From positions 32,136 through 96,135 of the forward strand of contig JAPYMA010001559.1 in NCBI GenBank assembly GCA_035041965.1: DNA of 64,000 nucleotides, read 5' to 3'. Below the pieces are notes generated by a model that was not told where the DNA came from, made no database searches, and saw only the letters and a program-made list of their open reading frames with translations. Below, one piece after another: positions 59,815 to 64,000 of the stretch. This DNA comes from Anisakis pegreffii. Its lineage: Eukaryota > Nematoda > Chromadorea > Rhabditida > Anisakidae. How positions within the stretch are numbered: the stretch's first letter is position 1; each line of letters begins with the position of its first letter. The position numbers and the translations under genes were made by a program.

Positions 59815-62800
59815 CTGGCTTAGGCTTAGGCTTGAGCTTAGGCTTGGGCTAGGCTCAGGCTTGAGGCTTAGGCTTAGGCTTAGGCTTAGCTGGGCTTAGG
59901 CTTAGGCTTAGGCTTAGGCTTAGGCTTAGGCTTAGGCTTAGGCTTAGGCTTAGGCTTAGGCTTAGGCTTAGGCTTAGGCTTAGGCTTAGGCTTAGGCTTA
60001 GGCTTAGGCTTAGGCTTAGGCTTAGGCTTAGGCTTAGGCTTAGGCTTAGGCTTAGGCTTAGGCTTAGGCTTAGGCTTAGGCTTAGGCTTAGGCTTAGGCT
60101 TAGGCTTAGGCTTAGGCTTAGGCTTAGGCTTAGGCTTAGGCTTAGGCTTAGGCTTAGGCTTAGGCTTAGGCTTAGGCTTAGGCTTAGGCTTAGGCTTAGG
60201 CTTAGGCTTAGGCTTAGGCTTAGGCTTAGGCTTAGGCTTAGGCTTAGGCTTAGGCTTAGGCTTAGGCTTAGGCTTGGGCTTAGGCTTAGGCTTAGGCTTA
60301 GGCTTAGGCTTAGGCTTAGGCTTAGGCTTAGGCTTAGGCTTAGGCTGAGGCTTAGGCTTAGGCTTAGGCTTAGGCTTAGGCTTAGGCTTAGGCTTAGGCT
60401 TAGGCTTAGGCTTAGGCTTAGGCTTAGGCTTAGGCTTAGGCTTAGGCTTAGGCTTAGGCTTAGGCTTAGGCTTAGGCTTAGGCTTAGGCTTAGGCTTAGG
60501 CTTAGGCTTAGGCTTAGGCTTAGGCTTAGGCTTAGGCTTAGGCTTAGGCTTAGGCTTAGGCTTAGGCTTAGGCTTAGGCTTAGGCTTAGGCTTAGGCTTA
60601 GGCTTAGGCTTAGGCTTAGGCTTAGGCTTAGGCTTAGGCTTAGGCTTAGGCTTAGGCTTAGGCTTAGGCTTAGGCTTAGGCTTAGGCTTAGGCTTAGGCT
60701 TAGGCTTAGGCTTAGGCTTAGGCTTAGGCTTAGGCTTAGGCTTAGGCTTAGGCTTAGGCTTAGGCTTAGGCTTAGGCTTAGGCTTAGGCTTAGGCTTAGG
60801 CTTAGGCTTAGGCTTAGGCTTAGGCTTAGGCTTAGGCTTAGGCTTAGGCTTAGGCTTAGGCTTAGGCTTAGGCTTAGGCTTAGGCTTAGGCTTAGGCTTA
60901 GGCTTAGGCTTAGGCTTAGGCTTAGGCTTAGGCTTAGGCTTAGGCTTAGGCTTAGGCTTAGGCTTAGGCTTAGGCTTAGGCTTGGGCTTAGGCTTAGGCT
61001 TAGGCTTAGGCTTAGGCTTAGGCTTAGGCTTAGGCTTAGGCTTAGGCTTAGGCTTAGGCTTGGGCTTAGGCTTAGGCTTGGGCTTAGGCTTAGGCTTAGG
61101 CTTAGGCTTAGGCTTAGGCTTAGGCTTAGGCTTAGGCTTAGGCTTAGGCTTAGGCTTAGGCTTAGGCTTAGGCTTAGGCTTAGGCTTAGGCTTAGGCTTA
61201 GGCTTAGGCTTAGGCTTAGGCTTAGGCTTAGGCTTAGGCTTAGGCTTAGGCTTAGGCTTGGGCTTAGGCTTAGGCTTAGGCTTAGGCTTAGGCTTAGGCT
61301 TAGGCTTAGGCTTAGGCTTAGGCTTGAGGCTTAGGCTTAGGCTTAGGCTTAGGCTTAGGCTTAGGCTTAGGCTTAGGCTTAGGCTTAGGCTTAGGCTTAG
61401 GCTTAGGCTTAGGCTTAGGCTTAGGCTTAGGCTTAGGCTTAGGCTTAGGCTTAGGCTTAGGCTTAGGCTTAGGCTTAGGCTTAGGCTTAGGCTTAGGCTT
61501 AGGCTTAGGCTTAGGCTTAGGCTTAGGCTTAGGCTTAGGCTTAGGCTTAGGCTTAGGCTTGGGCTTAGGCTTAGGCTTAGGCTTAGGCTTAGGCTTAGGC
61601 TTAGGCTTAGGCTTAGGCTTAGGCTTAGGCTTAGGCTTAGGCTTAGGCTTAGGCTTAGGCTTAGGCTTAGGCTTAGGCTTAGGCTTAGGCTTAGGCTTAG
61701 GCTTAGGCTTAGGCTTAGGCTTAGGCTTAGGCTTAGGCTTAGGCTTAGGCTGAGGCTTAGGCTTAGGCTTAGGCTTAGGCTTAGGCTTAGGCTTAGGCTT
61801 AGGCTTAGGCTTAGGCTTAGGCTTAGGCTTAGGCTTAGGCTTGAGGCTTAGGCTTAGGCTTAGGCTTAGGCTTAGGCTTAGGCTTAGGCTTAGGCTTAGG
61901 CTTAGGCTTAGGCTTAGGCTTAGGCTTAGGCTTAGGCTTAGGCTTAGGCTTAGGCTTAGGCTTAGGCTTAGGCTTAGGCTTAGGCTTAGGCTTAGGCTTA
62001 GGCTTAGGCTTAGGCTTAGGCTTAGGCTTGAGGCTTAGGCTTAGGCTTGGGCTTAGGCTTAGGCTTGGGCTTAGGCTTAGGCTGAGGCTTAGGCTTAGGC
62101 TTAGGCTTAGGCTTAGGCTTAGGCTTAGGCTTAGGCTTAGGCTTAGGCTTAGGCTTAGGCTTAGGCTTAGGCTTAGGCTTAGGCTTGGGCTTAGGCTTAG
62201 GCTTAGGCTTAGGCTTAGGCTTAGGCTTAGGCTTAGGCTTAGGCTTAGGCTTAGGCTTAGGCTTAGGCTTAGGCTTAGGCTTAGGCTTAGGCTTAGGCTT
62301 AGGCTTAGGCTTGAGGCTTAGGCTTAGGCTTAGGCTTAGGCTTAGGCTTAGGCTTGAGGCTTAGGCTTAGGCTTAGGCTTAGGGCTTAGGCTTAGGCTTA
62401 GGCTTAGGCTTAGGCTTAGGCTTAGGCTTAGGCTTAGGCTTAGGCTTAGGCTTAGGCTTAGGCTTAGGCTTGGGCTTAGGCTTAGGCTTAGGCTTAGGCT
62501 TTGGCTTGGGCTTAGGCTTAGGCTTGGGCTTAGGCTTAGGCTTAGGCTTAGGCTTAGGCTTAGGCTTAGGCTTAGGCTTAGGCTTAGGCTTAGGCTTAGG
62601 CTTAGGCTTAGGCTTAGGCTTAGGCTTAGGCTTAGGCTTAGGCTTAGGCTTAGGCTTAGGCTTAGGCTTAGGCTTAGGCTTAGGCTTAGGCTTAGGCTTA
62701 GGGCTTAGGGCTTAGGCTTAGGCTTAGGCTTAGGCTTAGGCTTAGGCTTAGGCGTAGGCTTAGGCTTAGGCTTAGGCTTAGGCTTAGGCTTAGGCTTAGG

Positions 62801-64000
62801 CTTAGGCTTAGGCTTAGGCTTAGGCTTAGGCTTAGGCTTAGGCTTAGGCTTAGGCTTAGGCTTAGGCTTAGGCTTAGGCTTAGGCTTAGGCTTAGGCTTG
62901 GGCTTAGGCTTGAGGCTTGGGCTTAGGCTTAGGCTTAGGCTTAGGCTTAGGCTTAGGCTTAGGCTTGAGGCTTGAGGCTTAGGCTTGAGGCTTAGGCTTA
63001 GGCTTAGGCTTAGGCTTAGGCTTAGGCTTAGGCTTAGGCTTAGGCTTAGGCTTAGGCTTGGGCTTAGAGGGCTTAGGCTTAGGCTTAGGCTTAGGCTTAG
63101 GCTTAGGCTTAGGCTTAGGCTTAGGCTTAGGCTTAGGCTTAGGCTTAGGCTTAGGCTTAGGCTTAGGCTTAGGCTTAGGCTTAGGCTTGGGCTTAGGCTT
63201 AGGCTTAGGCTTAGGCTTAGGCTTAGGCTTAGGCTTAGGCTTAGGCTTAGGCTTGGGCTGTAGGGCTTAGCGGCTTAGGCTTAGGCTTGGGCTTAGGGCT
63301 TAGGCTTAGGCTTAGGCTTAGGCTTAGGCTTAGGCTTAGGCTTGGGCTTAGGCTTAGAGCTTAGGCTTAGGCTTAGGCTTAGGCTTAGGCTTAGGCTTAG
63401 GCTTAGGCTTAGGCTTAGGCTTAGGCTTAGGCTTAGGCTTAGGCTTAGGCTTAGGCTTAGGCTTAGGCTTAGGCTTAGGCTTAGGCTTAGGCTTAGGCTT
63501 AGGCTTAGGCTTAGGCTTAGGCTTAGGCTTGGGCTTAGGCTTAGGCTTAGGCTTAGGCTTAGGCTTAGGCTTAGGCTTAGGCTTAGGCTTAGGCTTGGGC
63601 TTGGGCTTGGGCAGGCTTGGGCTTCAGGCTTAGGGCTTAGGGCTTGGGCTTAGGCTGGGCTTGGGCTTGGGCTTGGGCTTGAGGCTTAGGCTTGAGGCTT
63701 GGGCTTGGGCTTGGGCTTAGGCTAGGCTAGGCTTGCAGGCTTGGGCTTGGGCTTAGGCTTAGGCTTGGGCCAGGCTTGGGCTTGGGCTTGGGCTTGGGCT
63801 TGGGCTTAGGCTTAGGCTTGGGCTTAGGCTTAGGCTTAGGCTTAGGCTTGGGCTTGGGCTTAGGCTTGGGCTTGGGCTTAGGCTTAGGCTTAGGCTTAGG
63901 CTTAGGCTTAGGCTTGAGGCTTAGGCTTAGGCTTAGGCTTAGGCTTAGGCTTAGGCTTAGGCTAGGCTTAGGCTTAGGCTTAGGCTTAGGCTTAGGCTTA
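59815..64000 (+). repeat. telomere array (TTAGGC)n, right-hand chromosome end
   Basis: About 4.2 kb of TTAGGC in tandem, reaching the end of the window. TTAGGC is the nematode telomere repeat, and the G-rich strand points outward as it should at a right-hand end. The first 70 bases are irregular, 59,890-61,320 is almost pure, and variants increase after 61,320: TTGGGC, TTGAGGC, TGAGGC and TTAGGGC. From 63,590 to 63,900 TTGGGC dominates. Long frames here encode only Leu-Gly or Leu-Arg dipeptide runs and are not genes. Confidence 0.97.

Noticed and set aside
60982..63653. Long open frames encoding Leu-Gly and Leu-Arg repeats (up to 289 codons)
   Set aside because: They are translations of the TTAGGC telomere hexamer, which has no stop in these frames; not genes.

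Overview
The window is nuclear DNA from a nematode. Its right end (about 59,815 to 64,000) is an array of the TTAGGC hexamer, the nematode telomere repeat, with the G-rich strand running 5'->3' toward the end, as expected at the right-hand end of a chromosome. The rest is AT-rich, with genes split by introns of 76 bp to several kb, TTTCAG-type acceptors and GTAAGT/GTGAGT-type donors. I cannot tell the species.

Two genes can be rebuilt exon by exon with every splice phase matching. On the minus strand, about 4.3-10.7 kb holds a ten-exon gene for a major-facilitator transporter of the SLC46 (proton-coupled folate transporter-like) type, 570 residues, with the DRNGRK loop motif. On the plus strand, 46.6-53.8 kb holds a ten-exon two-pore-domain potassium channel (TWK/K2P type), about 500 residues. 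Two further exons far upstream (30.6 and 36.2 kb) start with closely similar MG[ST]TNAAL peptides, carry good donors and are in the phase needed to join the channel's second exon. They look like alternative first exons, which would stretch the gene over about 23 kb. The first pore of the channel reads T-S-T-G-Y-D where G-Y-G is normal.

Layout: 1-4.3 kb, no firm gene. 4.3-10.7 kb, SLC46-like gene (minus). 10.7-30.6 kb, mostly non-coding, with one half of a diverged inverted repeat pair (the other copy lies in intron 1 of the transporter), a direct repeat pair, GC-rich blocks and a perfect 20-bp-arm hairpin. 30.6-53.8 kb, channel gene (plus) with long 5' introns. 53.8-59.8 kb, subtelomeric DNA with a 28-bp minisatellite whose units are each a small hairpin. 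59.8-64 kb, telomere repeats, nearly pure on the inner side and rich in TTGGGC and length variants at the outer end.

The two genes are membrane transport proteins on opposite strands. Nothing in the sequence links their functions. I saw no tRNA, rRNA, spliced-leader RNA or recognisable transposase.
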